A DNA stretch of 64,000 nt. It comes from Deltaproteobacteria bacterium. Lineage in GTDB: Bacteria > Desulfobacterota > Syntrophobacteria > Syntrophobacterales > Syntrophobacteraceae. Below are positions 1 to 9,048 of the stretch, piece by piece. The notes beneath the pieces are model-generated. The model worked only from the letters and a program-made list of their open reading frames with translations. It did no database searches and was not told the DNA's origin. The translations under genes and the position numbers were made by a program. Position 1 is the stretch's first letter. The number at the start of each line of letters is the position of its first letter. The stretch covers positions 239,506 to 303,505 of the forward strand of contig JAJXYD010000001.1 of NCBI GenBank assembly GCA_021780695.1, in the 5' to 3' direction.

Positions 1-1020
1 GATGTGCGCCTGCATTTCGCTTGTCACAAGGTTAACGTTTTGTATGACGCTCCTTAGCCTTGGGTTCGTATCGACTGTGGCCTCGAGGACCTGTCGAAGT
101 TGATTGCGTCCAAGAACCAACTCGCCCGCCAGATTGATAAGGATGTCGAGAAGCTCGACATTGACCCGGATGGTCTCCGGAGTCTTTTCCTTTTGTTTCT
201 TAGCCTCGGGTTCGGCTGCGGTTTCCGGCAATGGGGGTGCTATAAGCGCCAGACGCAAGGTCTCCGGGTCTATGCGTTGTATCTGCTCATTGGAAATGGA
301 TAGGGCCGTAGCTACGAGGTCGGGTTCGAGGATGGTGGAAAAAAGGTAGTGACAGCTTCCATCTGCGCGGTTTTCAACGCTGACCGCCAGGCAAAGTCCA
401 AATTCGAGCAATTTGTCCAAAAAATCTTCATCGGCTCGAATTGCAAATAAAAAATGCTGCATCGACAGCGCGGAACTGATTTGCCCGGCCTCGGGCAGAA
501 ATGTAACCAAGGTGTGGTCGGCCCCCTTTATCGAGAGCTTTATGCTGCCGCCGGGGGGGGGCGAAGACCTATCTGTGCTCCCGGGGGGAGGACTGCAAGC
601 TTTTAGCTCCTTTTGGGAAGGTCCTCCACCAGATTTGCCGCAGGCGGGCAAAATAGCGTTTAGCCTTTCTAACTCGCTACGGCAATCTATCTTGGAGCTC
701 GAATGTATGTCGTCGATCATGGATTTGAGCTTATCGACGCCCTGTAACAAAATATTGATTTTTTCGTGATCAGGTTCGGCCACGCCCTTCCTAAACAGGA
801 GCAGCACGCTTTCCATCGCGTGGCTTAGCTCCATTACCGCCGGAAATCCGAAGGTCCCCGATCCCCCTTTAATGCTGTGAATCGAGCGGAAAATCCTGTC
901 TATGACTCCACAAGATTCCCCCTCGGCGCAGTTTTCCATGGCAAGCAGGTCGCATTCGGTGTTGCCAAGATGCTCGCGGGCCTCGGCAACGAACTCATTG
1001 ACTACAATTTCGCTGACCAT
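1..1020 (-). CDS. cheA: Chemotaxis histidine kinase CheA, 5' part only (runs off the window)
   Basis: The frame stays open from an ATG at 1020 to the left edge, giving 340 residues. An Hpt domain comes first, with the motif IHSIKGGSGTFGF and phospho-accepting His48. A Pro/Gly/Ser-rich linker follows around residues 140-160, and the dimerisation segment starts near residue 285 (LLDILINLAGELVLGRNQL), typical of CheA. The ATP-binding and CheW-like domains would lie outside the window. CheA autophosphorylates on the Hpt histidine and passes phosphate to CheY. The gene lies 22 bp downstream of a cheY on the same strand, so the two are probably co-transcribed. A GTG three codons upstream of the ATG is an alternative start. 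Confidence 0.9.
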   Translation of the reverse strand, partial: MVSEIVVNEFVAEAREHLGNTECDLLAMENCAEGESCGVIDRIFRSIHSIKGGSGTFGFPAVMELSHAMESVLLLFRKGVAEPDHEKINILLQGVDKLKSMIDDIHSSSKIDCRSELERLNAILPACGKSGGGPSQKELKACSPPPGSTDRSSPPPGGSIKLSIKGADHTLVTFLPEAGQISSALSMQHFLFAIRADEDFLDKLLEFGLCLAVSVENRADGSCHYLFSTILEPDLVATALSISNEQIQRIDPETLRLALIAPPLPETAAEPEAKKQKEKTPETIRVNVELLDILINLAGELVLGRNQLRQVLEATVDTNPRLRSVIQNVNLVTSEMQAHI

Positions 1021-1042
1021 GCCTGTCACTTTCCCGGGTTTT

Positions 1043-1444
1043 TTACTTTTCCCATAGCGGTTCCTTGCAACCTAGAATCGCCCTCATCTTCATCTCCAAA
1101 GATTCCGGGGTAAAGGGTTTTACAAGGTAGTTGCTTACTTTCGCCTGTACTGCCTCGATTACGTTTTCTCTTTCCGACAGAGCGGTTAACATCAAAAAGG
1201 GAAGTTTTGCATAATTTTCACTGCTTCTCACATGGCGTAAAAGTTCCATGCCATCGCATTCCGGCATGCTCCAATCAGAAATTATGAAATCGACTCTACT
1301 GCGCTCCAGAAGCCCTATCGCCTGGTTTCCGTCCCGGGCTTCAAGGATATTTTGGAACCCCATTTGCCATAGTAGATCGCGTATCTGCATCCGCATGCTG
1401 CCCAAATCGTCAACGACCAGAACGGACATGTTCTTGTTTACCAT
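1043..1444 (-). CDS. cheY: CheY-type single-domain response regulator
   Basis: This 133-residue protein is a stand-alone receiver domain. The key residues fall exactly at the E. coli CheY numbers: acidic pair D12/D13, phospho-acceptor D57 (in FIISDWSMPECDG), T87 and K109. The ATG at 1444 is chosen because GAGGAG lies nine bases upstream; an in-frame TTG at 1465 lacks such a site. CheY accepts phosphate from CheA and binds the flagellar motor switch. Its position just before cheA supports a chemotaxis role rather than a transcriptional one. Confidence 0.92.
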   Translation of the reverse strand: MVNKNMSVLVVDDLGSMRMQIRDLLWQMGFQNILEARDGNQAIGLLERSRVDFIISDWSMPECDGMELLRHVRSSENYAKLPFLMLTALSERENVIEAVQAKVSNYLVKPFTPESLEMKMRAILGCKEPLWEK

Positions 1445-1681
1445 TGCGGTCTTCTCCTCTGACAAGAAATTTCTCTGGAAAGATTAACTCCTTTATCGGC
1501 TTTCCAGGGCAATCTGATAAAAGGAATCCGCATGCTCCTGCCAAATATATGGTTCTCTGGCTCGCTCACCTGCTTCGGAGGTCGTTTATCGGCGGGTTTT
1601 CCTAACAACTCTTGACCCCTTGCACCTATCTGGGATATCCTCAAAAAGTTATCTAACTGACTCTAGAAGGAGCGCCCAGGC

Positions 1682-2314
1682 GTGATTGCAATACTGGATT
1701 ATAAAGCCGGCAACCTCACCAGTGTAATGCGGGCTTTGGACTATCTGGGATTTTCGTGCCGGATTACAAATTCCGCCGAGGAGATCCGCAGGGCCGAAAG
1801 GATAGTGTTCCCAGGGGTGGGAGCGGCAGGAAAATCTATGGAAAGCCTCAGGCAACTGGGGCTCGATGAGCTGCTTCGTGAGCTTTTTTCCTCCGGCGTT
1901 CCGATTCTTGGCATCTGTGTTGGGCTCCAGGTGCTCTTCGACCTAAGCGAGGAAAACAATACCGGTTGCCTTGGGATTTTACCAGGTCAAGTGATCAAGT
2001 TTCCTGAAAAAATGGTCTCGCAAAGAGGGGATTTGCTGAAAATTCCTCATATGGGTTGGAACAAGGTTGATTTCGTAAAAAATCATCCTGTCACCGGGGA
2101 TATCCCAAAGGGAAGCGAATTTTATTTCGTTCACAGCTATTATCCTGAACCCGCAGGCCAAGACCTCACTATCGGTACGACCGAATACGGAATAACCTTT
2201 ACGTCGGCGGTTGCCTGTAAAAACCTTGTTGCCGTTCAATTCCATCCCGAAAAGAGCGGAAAACCCGGGCTGAAACTCCTTGACAATTTCTGCCGCTGGA
2301 GCGGCGTTGCATAG
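1682..2314 (+). CDS. hisH: Imidazole glycerol phosphate synthase, glutaminase subunit HisH
   Basis: The 210-residue class I glutamine amidotransferase has its nucleophile C79 in the motif GICVGLQ and the catalytic pair H188/E190 in QFHPEKSG. HisH releases ammonia from glutamine and feeds it to HisF for imidazole ring closure in histidine synthesis. The start is a GTG at 1682 behind an AGAAGGAG ribosome-binding site. hisF follows after 14 bp, so the two subunits are translated together. The other his genes are not in this window, so the pathway is split over several loci. Confidence 0.93.
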   Translation: MIAILDYKAGNLTSVMRALDYLGFSCRITNSAEEIRRAERIVFPGVGAAGKSMESLRQLGLDELLRELFSSGVPILGICVGLQVLFDLSEENNTGCLGILPGQVIKFPEKMVSQRGDLLKIPHMGWNKVDFVKNHPVTGDIPKGSEFYFVHSYYPEPAGQDLTIGTTEYGITFTSAVACKNLVAVQFHPEKSGKPGLKLLDNFCRWSGVA

Positions 2315-2328
2315 AAAACGGACCTGCC

Positions 2329-3108
2329 ATGCTCAGTAAGCGCATAATACCCTGCCTCGACGTTCGCGACGGCAGAACGACTAAGGGGATTAAATTCCGG
2401 GATAACATCGATATAGGCGATCCTGTGGAAATGGGCCGTTTCTACTACGAACAGGGTGCCGATGAAATCGTTTTCTATGATATTACCGCCTCGAGCGACC
2501 GGCGTCCGATCATGCTCGATGTCGTGCGAAAAGTAGCGGAGACCATTTTTATTCCTTTCTCGGTTGGAGGCGGCATCAGAACTTTGGAAGACATGCGCGA
2601 CGTTTTGCTTGCGGGCGCGGAGAAGGTTTCCGTAAATTCGGCGGCGGTGCTCAATCCCGATATTATCTCCCGTGGCGCGGAGGCCTTCGGCAACCAGTGC
2701 ATTGTTTTGGGCATGGACGTAAAAAAAGTTGCGGTTTCTGAAACTATCCCCTCCGGTTATGAGATAGTCATAAACGGAGGCCGAAAACATATGGGGATGG
2801 ATGCGCTCTGGTGGGCCAGGGAAGCCGAGCGGCTGGGCGCGGGCGAGATATGTCTTAACTCCATAGACGCCGACGGTACCAAAAACGGTTATGAACTGGA
2901 ACTAACCCGGCTCATTTCCACTGCGGTTGGAATACCGGTAATCGCATCCGGGGGCGCGGGAGAACCCCGGCACCTTCTGGATGTACTGGATCGCGGTTGC
3001 GCCGATGCGGCCCTCGTCGCTTCGATGGTTCACTTCGGAACATATAGCATCGGACAGATAAAAGATTTTCTGTCGCAAAACGGGGTAGGAGTGCGTGGTT
3101 CGTGGTAA
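2329..3108 (+). CDS. hisF: Imidazole glycerol phosphate synthase, cyclase subunit HisF
   Basis: This 259-residue (beta/alpha)8 barrel carries the catalytic aspartates D11 ([10 protein letters not shown]) and D130 (VLGMDVKK), plus phosphate-binding loops FSVGGGIRT and VIASGGAG. It converts PRFAR and ammonia to imidazole glycerol phosphate and AICAR. The segment after D11 reads [19 protein letters not shown] instead of the common RVVKG-NF form; I recall similar variants from desulfovibrios and relatives. Because hisH sits directly upstream and both catalytic aspartates are kept, the histidine pathway enzyme is more likely than a surface-sugar amidotransferase paralogue. Confidence 0.92.
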   Translation: MLSKRIIPCLDVRDGRTTKGIKFRDNIDIGDPVEMGRFYYEQGADEIVFYDITASSDRRPIMLDVVRKVAETIFIPFSVGGGIRTLEDMRDVLLAGAEKVSVNSAAVLNPDIISRGAEAFGNQCIVLGMDVKKVAVSETIPSGYEIVINGGRKHMGMDALWWAREAERLGAGEICLNSIDADGTKNGYELELTRLISTAVGIPVIASGGAGEPRHLLDVLDRGCADAALVASMVHFGTYSIGQIKDFLSQNGVGVRGSW

Positions 3109-3127
3109 AAATCGTCTTCCCGCTCTC

Positions 3128-3355
3128 CTAAATCCGCTCTCTTTTCCAAAAGACGAGTAGCCCTTCCTTGGCAAAACTTGCCTGTACCAGCTCCCAGCCG
3201 TGCATTCCGTTTTCGTTTAGTAAACTCTCCATTTTCTTTAGCTGGTCTGAAGGGACCACTTCCGCGCTGCAGCCCCCGTCCTGGGAACAAAACAACACTA
3301 TATCCCTGAATGTTTCAGCGGGATGGAGGGTGACTCTATACTCGAAGTTACTCAT
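3128..3355 (-). CDS. Small DUF4177-like protein
   Basis: This is a 75-residue soluble protein. The end, NGMHGWELVQASFAKEG followed by FWKRERI, fits the small DUF4177 fold (N-x-x-G-W-E-L-V, then a strand ending in a basic FWKR-type motif). The function is unknown. The ATG at 3355 has AGGAGAG just upstream. It converges on hisF with only 19 bp between stop codons, so it is not part of that operon. Confidence 0.7.
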   Translation of the reverse strand: MSNFEYRVTLHPAETFRDIVLFCSQDGGCSAEVVPSDQLKKMESLLNENGMHGWELVQASFAKEGLLVFWKRERI

Positions 3356-3534
3356 TATTGCTCTCCTGAAATAAGTCCCCTTTGGAAACAGAAAGCGGGG
3401 TACGGCATATCAAAAAATTATTGAACCCAAACGGCGCCGTAGGCTTGTGCCCAAATTATATCATCCCTGCCGGTTTCCTCAATGGCCCCGATTGAAAGTA
3501 ATCGAGACTCTATTGGTCCTTTAGCCGGTCGGCC

Positions 3535-4911
3535 TTATTTTATTTCGGCAATCGCGCGCACGGCGGCTCTTTTTTTTGTGACTTTTTTTCTCTTGGGTTT
3601 CTTGTGGGCAGCCGCGGCGGACTTTGGTTTGCCTGCACCACATTTTTTCGGCATAACCCTTGCCGAATGTGTGCAAACGGCTTTCTTCCTTAGGCCGACA
3701 CTCTTTGCCGTCGCATGAGGCTTGTAAGAGCACTTTGAAATAACGGGGCGGCGGCTTGTGGAATGTTTTGCCGATTTTTTTAAACGAGCGGTTCCTGCGC
3801 TCTTTTTGGGGCACGAAGCTACCCTGGAGGCGCGGGCCCTTTTGGCTGTGGCAGCTGTCCCGGAGAGCCGTACCCGGGACTTTGGACCCTTCGAAATTTT
3901 GCAGGCCTTGGCTTTGCGAGCGACCCTTCGGGCCTTGCTTTTTGCAAGGCTTCCAACCGCAAGCCTTGCTCGTTTGTTTTTTGCCCTGTGAACTCTTCGC
4001 ACTTTGCAAAGTTTTTCCGCAGGCGAGACCACCTCATGCACCCCGGAAGGCTCCGGGCGAGGGTAGTTTGAAAGGGCATAGCTCGGCCCCCCGACTGCGC
4101 GGTATCCCTCTTCGATCATGGTTTCCGCAGCGGTTCGCCGGATCCAGGGATTTACCGCTCCCAGTACGACGGCGATCAACCGGGTATGGTCGCGCATTGC
4201 GGTCGCGGATATATTGAACCCGGAGGCGCAGGTAAAACCGGTCTTGAGGCCGTCGACTCCCGGACAGCAACCCAAAAGGTTATTGGGGTTGTGATCGGTT
4301 TTTCCGTGATAGCAAAACGATCTCATCGAGCTTATCGTCAAAGCTTCGGGAAATCTTCTCAGATAGGCCGCGGAAAGCTTCATTATATCGCGTGCCGTAG
4401 TGAGCTGGCCGGGAGCGGGCAGTCCGTTGGGCGTCATGAAATGAGAATTGGTCATGCCAAGTTCGCGGGCCTTGGCGTTCATTTTCGCAACGAAGTTTTC
4501 AACGCTTCCGCCGAGGTATTCGGCCATTGCGCAGGCGGCGTCATTTCCGGACTCAACGGCCATTCCTCTTATGAGTTGGGCTACGGTTACCATGTCGCCG
4601 GTTCTTAGCCCCATCCTGACATTGGGCATGGATGCTGCCCGTCTGCTTACGCGAACGGTATCCGAGAGGCTGATTCGTCCCGAATCGATAGCTTCAAAAG
4701 TAAGGTAGAGAGTGAGAATCTTGGTTAAAGATGCCGGCGGAATCTGGAGATCGGCGTTTTGCTCGAAGAGCACCTTGCCCGACGCCATGTCATATAAAAT
4801 CGCCGAGCGGGCATTGACGTGCTGAAACTCCACTGCCTGCGAAATTTGAGGAATAAATGAGCAGAAAGCCAACATAGCGAAAAAATATTTAAACTGCCTC
4901 TTGCCCCGCAT
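3535..4911 (-). CDS. D-alanyl-D-alanine carboxypeptidase (peptidase S11) with long Lys/Arg-rich tail
   Basis: The 458-residue protein begins with a Sec signal peptide (about residues 1-26). The penicillin-binding core follows with all three active-site motifs: S61-L-T-K64, S121-G-N123 and K223-T-G225. Such enzymes trim the terminal D-Ala from peptidoglycan pentapeptides. Residues 295-458 are unusual: about one third are Lys or Arg (55 of 164), with many Ala/Ser, six Cys and only two Glu, resembling histone H1 tails. PBP5-type enzymes normally end in a small beta domain and an amphipathic helix. The ATG at 4911 is preferred because GAAGGAG lies eight bases upstream; an in-frame ATG at 5004 has no such site. 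Divergent from mreB. Confidence 0.88.
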   Translation of the reverse strand: MRGKRQFKYFFAMLAFCSFIPQISQAVEFQHVNARSAILYDMASGKVLFEQNADLQIPPASLTKILTLYLTFEAIDSGRISLSDTVRVSRRAASMPNVRMGLRTGDMVTVAQLIRGMAVESGNDAACAMAEYLGGSVENFVAKMNAKARELGMTNSHFMTPNGLPAPGQLTTARDIMKLSAAYLRRFPEALTISSMRSFCYHGKTDHNPNNLLGCCPGVDGLKTGFTCASGFNISATAMRDHTRLIAVVLGAVNPWIRRTAAETMIEEGYRAVGGPSYALSNYPRPEPSGVHEVVSPAEKLCKVRRVHRAKNKRARLAVGSLAKSKARRVARKAKACKISKGPKSRVRLSGTAATAKRARASRVASCPKKSAGTARLKKSAKHSTSRRPVISKCSYKPHATAKSVGLRKKAVCTHSARVMPKKCGAGKPKSAAAAHKKPKRKKVTKKRAAVRAIAEIK

Positions 4912-5125
4912 CACAACTGCTCCTTCTCTGTGTTCCCGTCTTCCCATATGAGCCCATGGCGATATTTGGGGAATGATCTGTTCCCCAAAAAACCATGCCT
5001 TCATTGCCTTCGCAGGATCGAAGATGGTCTATCTATGAAGATATGGCGGCTTTTGTCAATCGAAATTACTCGGTTTTTATCAAAACGAAGGGTAATGTTT
5101 AATTTCGTTTGTATAAAACTATCTT

Positions 5126-5155
5126 TTGCATAAAGAAGCCTTCTTTTGATATATA
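5126..5155 (+). promoter_or_regulatory. Putative sigma-70 promoter of mreB
   Basis: TTGCAT at 5126-5131 and TATATA at 5150-5155 are separated by 18 bp and lie about 43 bp before the mreB start. The surrounding DNA is AT-rich. This is pattern matching only. Confidence 0.45.
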
Positions 5156-5197
5156 CTTCGCCAACTTTGGATTATCGTAGCGGAGGTGGATCAAAAA

Positions 5198-6220
5198 ATG
5201 TTCGGCCGGATGATGGATTTTCTCTCCAAGGATATGGCAATGGACCTGGGCACCGCCAACACCCTCATTTATGTCAAGGGCAAGGGCATAGTCCTGGATG
5301 AACCCTCCATGGTCGCCACGGCAAAGGGCTCGGGGGATGTGATCGCCATAGGGCGGGAAGCAAAAAACCTGGCCGGCAGGCATACTCGTGGCTCAAATAT
5401 CACTCGACCGATGCGCGATGGGGTCATCTATGATTTCGAAATGGCCTCCTTTATGATCCGCTCCTTTCTTGGAAAAGTTTTCAGGCGTTTCCCCCTTTCC
5501 AGGCCTAAACTGGTTGTGGCCGTTCCCGTGGGAATCACTTCGGTTGAAAAACGGGCCGTGATAGAGGCCGCCGATATGGCGGGCGCCGGAAAGGTCTTCC
5601 TCATTGAAGAGCCCATGGCCGCGGCAATAGGTGCGGGCCTGCCCATCGATCAGCCCTCCGGCCAGATGGTGATCGATATTGGTGGCGGAACTACGGAAGT
5701 GGCCATAATTTCAAAGTTTGCCGTCTCGTGCAGCGAGTCTCTAAGGGTTGCCGGTGATGAGGCCAACGAGGCCATCTGTAATTTCATTCGTCAAAACCAC
5801 AGTATGGCCATAAGCGAAATGATGGCCGAAGTTATCAAAATGAAGATTGGCTCGGCAGTGCCTCTGAAAAAGACCCTGGAGATAAAGCTTCGGGGTAAAG
5901 ATCTCGCCTCCGGTATGCCCAAAGTCATCACTGTTACCGATGCCGACATACGACTGGCAATGCGGGAGCCCACGCTTGCCATAATCGAGGCGGTCCGGCG
6001 CGTTCTGGAGAAGGCCTCGCCCGATCTGGCCTCCGATGTGGCCGAAAACGGCATCTGGCTGGCCGGCGGCGGCGCCCTGCTAAAAGGGCTGCGGGCCCTG
6101 ATCCATCAGGTCGTAGGGCTCGATGTAATTCAATGCGAAGACCCGCTTCGAGCCGTGATCCGGGGGGCCGGGGCGGTGACCGAGCGCTTCGATCATTATC
6201 GAGACGTTTTCATGAATTGA
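5198..6220 (+). CDS. mreB: Rod-shape-determining protein MreB
   Basis: The 340-residue actin homologue shows the phosphate-1 loop DLGTANTLIY near residue 19, the phosphate-2 loop DIGGGTTEVA in the middle, and the C-terminal nucleotide-binding glycines LAGGGALLKGL. MreB filaments guide lateral wall synthesis under the inner membrane. The ATG at 5198 is chosen because GGAGG lies 11 bases upstream; the in-frame GTG at 5186 overlaps that site. mreC/mreD do not follow; the next gene is convergent, so this mreB is monocistronic and may be one of several copies. The divergent neighbour is a D,D-carboxypeptidase, a fitting wall-related partner. Confidence 0.93.
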   Translation: MFGRMMDFLSKDMAMDLGTANTLIYVKGKGIVLDEPSMVATAKGSGDVIAIGREAKNLAGRHTRGSNITRPMRDGVIYDFEMASFMIRSFLGKVFRRFPLSRPKLVVAVPVGITSVEKRAVIEAADMAGAGKVFLIEEPMAAAIGAGLPIDQPSGQMVIDIGGGTTEVAIISKFAVSCSESLRVAGDEANEAICNFIRQNHSMAISEMMAEVIKMKIGSAVPLKKTLEIKLRGKDLASGMPKVITVTDADIRLAMREPTLAIIEAVRRVLEKASPDLASDVAENGIWLAGGGALLKGLRALIHQVVGLDVIQCEDPLRAVIRGAGAVTERFDHYRDVFMN

Positions 6221-6313
6221 TAGTCTCGTACTTTACCCTCTTTTGGCTCGTGGGTAAGCTCGAAGGTACTGGTTGCCGCGTTCTGCTTAGACAAACCCCT
6301 TGCGCCGGATGTC

Positions 6314-7339
6314 TCAAACGCCCTTGCCAAAAGCGCAGACAGGATAGCGGCAATCGGTACATCCGGAGCAAAGGCCCCCATGTCCCATAGCCACGATATC
6401 CTCACGCCTGAGAGTTTCTCCGGCCACTATTCTCGGTACAACCAGGTCGAAAATGCTGGCCCGGTAGTACATTACGCAACCCGGCAATCCCACCACCGGT
6501 ACGCCGCGAACATAGGCCAGCATAAACATCGCTCCCGGAAATGTGGGCGCGCCGTAGGTTACTACCTCCCCGCCCGCTGTCCGGATTGCCGCCGGGGTCA
6601 GGTCGTCCGGGTCTACCGACATGCCCCCCGTTACCGCAATTAGACCTGCCCCCTTTTTCAAAAACCCGTCAATGGCGGAAACCGTCTTTGCAATGTCGTC
6701 GCCCACCAAGTCTTGGCCCATTATGCTTGCACCAAGATCGGCGAATTTTTTTTCAAGAACTGGTCCGAATCGATCTTCGATCCTTCCCGAAGACACCTCG
6801 TGGCCCGTGGTTACGATGCCGACCTCGATCGGGCGAAAAGGCGCCACGGACAAAACCGGCCAGGATTGCCGGCAAATCTTTTCAACTTCAACTACCTTTG
6901 ATTCCTGAGTCATCAGAGGGATGATTCGCGTGCCTGCGATGACACGGCCCCTACTTACCGCCTGATTGGTATGAAGAGTCGAAAAAACGATCTCCTCGAT
7001 CGAATTTATCTGAAAAAGCGCCTCAACGTTTACCTTCAGCAGTCCCGGTCCCACCGCCGACATATTGATGCGGCCCTCGCAGGGTTCGCTTAGGCTTATG
7101 CCGGGTCCAATCGCCGCCAGGGCCATGCGGCGCGCCGCGTCGTCTTCGTGAATGGAGCCCTCTTTGAGCTCGAATACATACAGATGCTCTTTCCCAAGAT
7201 CCTTTAGCAAAGGGATGTCCGAGGCCTGGAGCCTCTGTCCCTTACGGAAGGCTCGCCCCTTGAACTCCCCCGGAACAATCCGGGTTATGTCGTGGCAGAG
7301 TACCATTCCGACAGCCTCTTCGACGCGTACCTGTTTCAT
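6314..7339 (-). CDS. Molybdopterin-binding protein with C-terminal Cys-rich motif
   Basis: The 341-residue protein has an N-terminal MoeA-like region (VEEAVGMVLCHDITRIVPGEFKGRAFRKG) and a MoaB/Mog-type molybdopterin-binding domain (GIVTTGHEVSSG, then VTGGMSVDPDDLTPAAI and GLPGCVMYY). It ends with GGLCSGCTDCRYPVCAFGKG, which has four cysteines and could bind metal. The family probably acts in molybdenum or tungsten cofactor assembly or in signalling of cofactor status; the exact reaction is unknown. The ATG at 7339 is chosen because CAGGAG lies five bases upstream; an in-frame ATG at 7417 has no clear site. No other cofactor genes are nearby. Confidence 0.82.
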   Translation of the reverse strand: MKQVRVEEAVGMVLCHDITRIVPGEFKGRAFRKGQRLQASDIPLLKDLGKEHLYVFELKEGSIHEDDAARRMALAAIGPGISLSEPCEGRINMSAVGPGLLKVNVEALFQINSIEEIVFSTLHTNQAVSRGRVIAGTRIIPLMTQESKVVEVEKICRQSWPVLSVAPFRPIEVGIVTTGHEVSSGRIEDRFGPVLEKKFADLGASIMGQDLVGDDIAKTVSAIDGFLKKGAGLIAVTGGMSVDPDDLTPAAIRTAGGEVVTYGAPTFPGAMFMLAYVRGVPVVGLPGCVMYYRASIFDLVVPRIVAGETLRREDIVAMGHGGLCSGCTDCRYPVCAFGKGV

Positions 7340-7519
7340 TAAAACTCCTGGGTGCTGGTTCTTTAGGGCCTTTCCTACAAAGGCTTTCGCCGCCGTTGTT
7401 GTCTCAAATATCTCCAATCAGCGGTAAAGTCAAATCGGTTGATATCCTGTAAAATGAAGCCTGAACCGGAACTTCTCTAAAAACCGCAAAGTGCCGGGAT
7501 TTTTCCGTTTCAAGTCCGA

Positions 7520-7978
7520 CTATGCCTGTCCCATATCAGAGGTCTCTCCTTTGCCGCCGGCGCGGGATGCTTTTGCCTCTACCTTTCTATTGAACTTTTC
7601 AGCCTCTATCACAAACCTTTCATGGTATCCCTCGCATATCTTGTCGATGCCGTCACTTGCCTCAACGAAGAAAGTAAGCTTTCGCCCCTCGACCTTTTCG
7701 AGTCTTCCCCGTACCTCGACGGTCAATCCCGGCGGAGTCGCCGCTGTGTGAGTGACGTTTATCCCGGTCCCCACGGTCTGTTGGGCGGGCCAATCGATAT
7801 GCGGGATCACTGCCCTTATACAAGCCCATTCGAGCAATCCCACCATAAAACCCGTGGCAAACACCCTGGGCATCAATTGAAACTCAGCCGACTCCGGATA
7901 AAGTCGCGGTACGGTTTTTTGCTCCGAAATCGCAAAGCTGAACTCGAAAGTAAGGCCCGGCGCTAAGCTGTCTTTCAT
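7520..7978 (-). CDS. FlK-family acyl-CoA thioesterase (hotdog fold)
   Basis: This 152-residue hotdog protein has T42, E50 (in MVGLLEWA) and H77 (in GINVTHTAATPPG). These match the Thr-Glu-His triad of fluoroacetyl-CoA thioesterase FlK almost residue for residue (42/50/76). Most genomic relatives hydrolyse or protect against an unknown toxic or stalled acyl-CoA, so fluoroacetate specificity cannot be assumed. The ATG at 7978 has GAGGAG seven bases upstream. A LysR regulator is transcribed divergently 112 bp away and is the obvious candidate regulator. Confidence 0.82.
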   Translation of the reverse strand: MKDSLAPGLTFEFSFAISEQKTVPRLYPESAEFQLMPRVFATGFMVGLLEWACIRAVIPHIDWPAQQTVGTGINVTHTAATPPGLTVEVRGRLEKVEGRKLTFFVEASDGIDKICEGYHERFVIEAEKFNRKVEAKASRAGGKGETSDMGQA

Positions 7979-8090
7979 CTTGTATCTCCTCTCATCTTTA
8001 TAAGGATACTTCTTTGACGCTAGCGGCAAGAATATGCTACATAAAACAAATAAGTAAAATTAATTTATTTTATAATAATAATTAGAGATA

Positions 8091-8999
8091 ATGATAATGG
8101 AATTCCAGCAGATCCTTGGTTTCTATCATGTGGTCAAATTGCAAAGCTTTACCGGGGCCGCAGAGGCCACCGGGCGGAGCCAGTCGGCTCTAAGCCAGCA
8201 GATTAAGGCTCTGGAAGAAGAATTTGAGTGTCGGCTTATAGAAAGAGCGGGCAAGAGGTATCTGGGGCTTTCTTTGCAGGGAGAAATTTTCTTTAGTTTT
8301 GCCGAATCGGTTGTTCGTGGGAGTCGGCAGTGCCGTGAAAGTCTGGAGGCAATAAAGAAAAGCAGGCGGGGACGCTTAAGGATAGCCGCTCCGTTTACCA
8401 CTCTCTATCACCTGTTGCCCGAGGCTGTTAAACAATTTATGGCAGAGTTTCCACAGGTGGAGCTCACTTTGCTCGACAGGCCCCAGAGCGTGGTTGTCGA
8501 CCTTGTTCGAAGCGGTGACATAGACTTAGGTTTAGCCCTTGAAAAGTCAGCGCCACGGGATCTTGAGACCCTGCGCTGGAAAGAGGTGGAAACCGTGGTG
8601 ATAGTACCCCCAGGTCATCCCCTCTGTGCCCTGCAGCCGGTAAGCCTTGAGCACCTTGCCAAATTTCCCCTCATCTTGCCTCCCAGGCGTGTTCAGCATG
8701 TCGGACGCATTCTCCTTGAGGAACAATTCCGGGAAATGGGTATTGATTACCGAATAATAATGGAGTCCGGCAATGTCGAACTGAGTGCGATGTATGTGGA
8801 AATGGGGCTTGGGATAACCTGCGCTTCCATGGTTTGGGGATTGCCGCGCCTGTCTGCTCGAAAGCTCTGTTTTCTGTCACTGGGGCATTTATTTAATCCC
8901 GAGTTTATCTGCCTTGTTACGAGAAAAGACAAGGCGCGTTCGGTTGCTATGCAGGCCTTTGTGCAGTTGCTTCTTCAAAATGAGAGGGGCGGGATTTAA
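8091..8999 (+). CDS. LysR-family transcriptional regulator
   Basis: The 302-residue protein has the LysR winged helix (residues about 5-62: FTGAAEATGRSQSALSQQIKALEEEF) and a periplasmic-binding-like effector domain with the strands RLRIAAPFTTLYHLLPEAV and SGDIDLGLA. LysR proteins bind the region between themselves and a divergent target gene. That gene here is the FlK-type thioesterase. An ATG at 8097 two codons downstream is an equally possible start; no strong ribosome-binding site is visible. The 112-bp AT-rich spacer would hold both promoters and the operator. Confidence 0.88.
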   Translation: MIMEFQQILGFYHVVKLQSFTGAAEATGRSQSALSQQIKALEEEFECRLIERAGKRYLGLSLQGEIFFSFAESVVRGSRQCRESLEAIKKSRRGRLRIAAPFTTLYHLLPEAVKQFMAEFPQVELTLLDRPQSVVVDLVRSGDIDLGLALEKSAPRDLETLRWKEVETVVIVPPGHPLCALQPVSLEHLAKFPLILPPRRVQHVGRILLEEQFREMGIDYRIIMESGNVELSAMYVEMGLGITCASMVWGLPRLSARKLCFLSLGHLFNPEFICLVTRKDKARSVAMQAFVQLLLQNERGGI

Positions 9000-9048
9000 A
9001 AGTTGTCCGTGGTGTGCGGGGAGGGCTGTTTTACCGCCGGTCCGGGGC

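Noticed and set aside
2236..2790. 184-codon minus-strand frame opposite hisF
   Set aside because: hisF is intact on the other strand with catalytic residues; this is a shadow.
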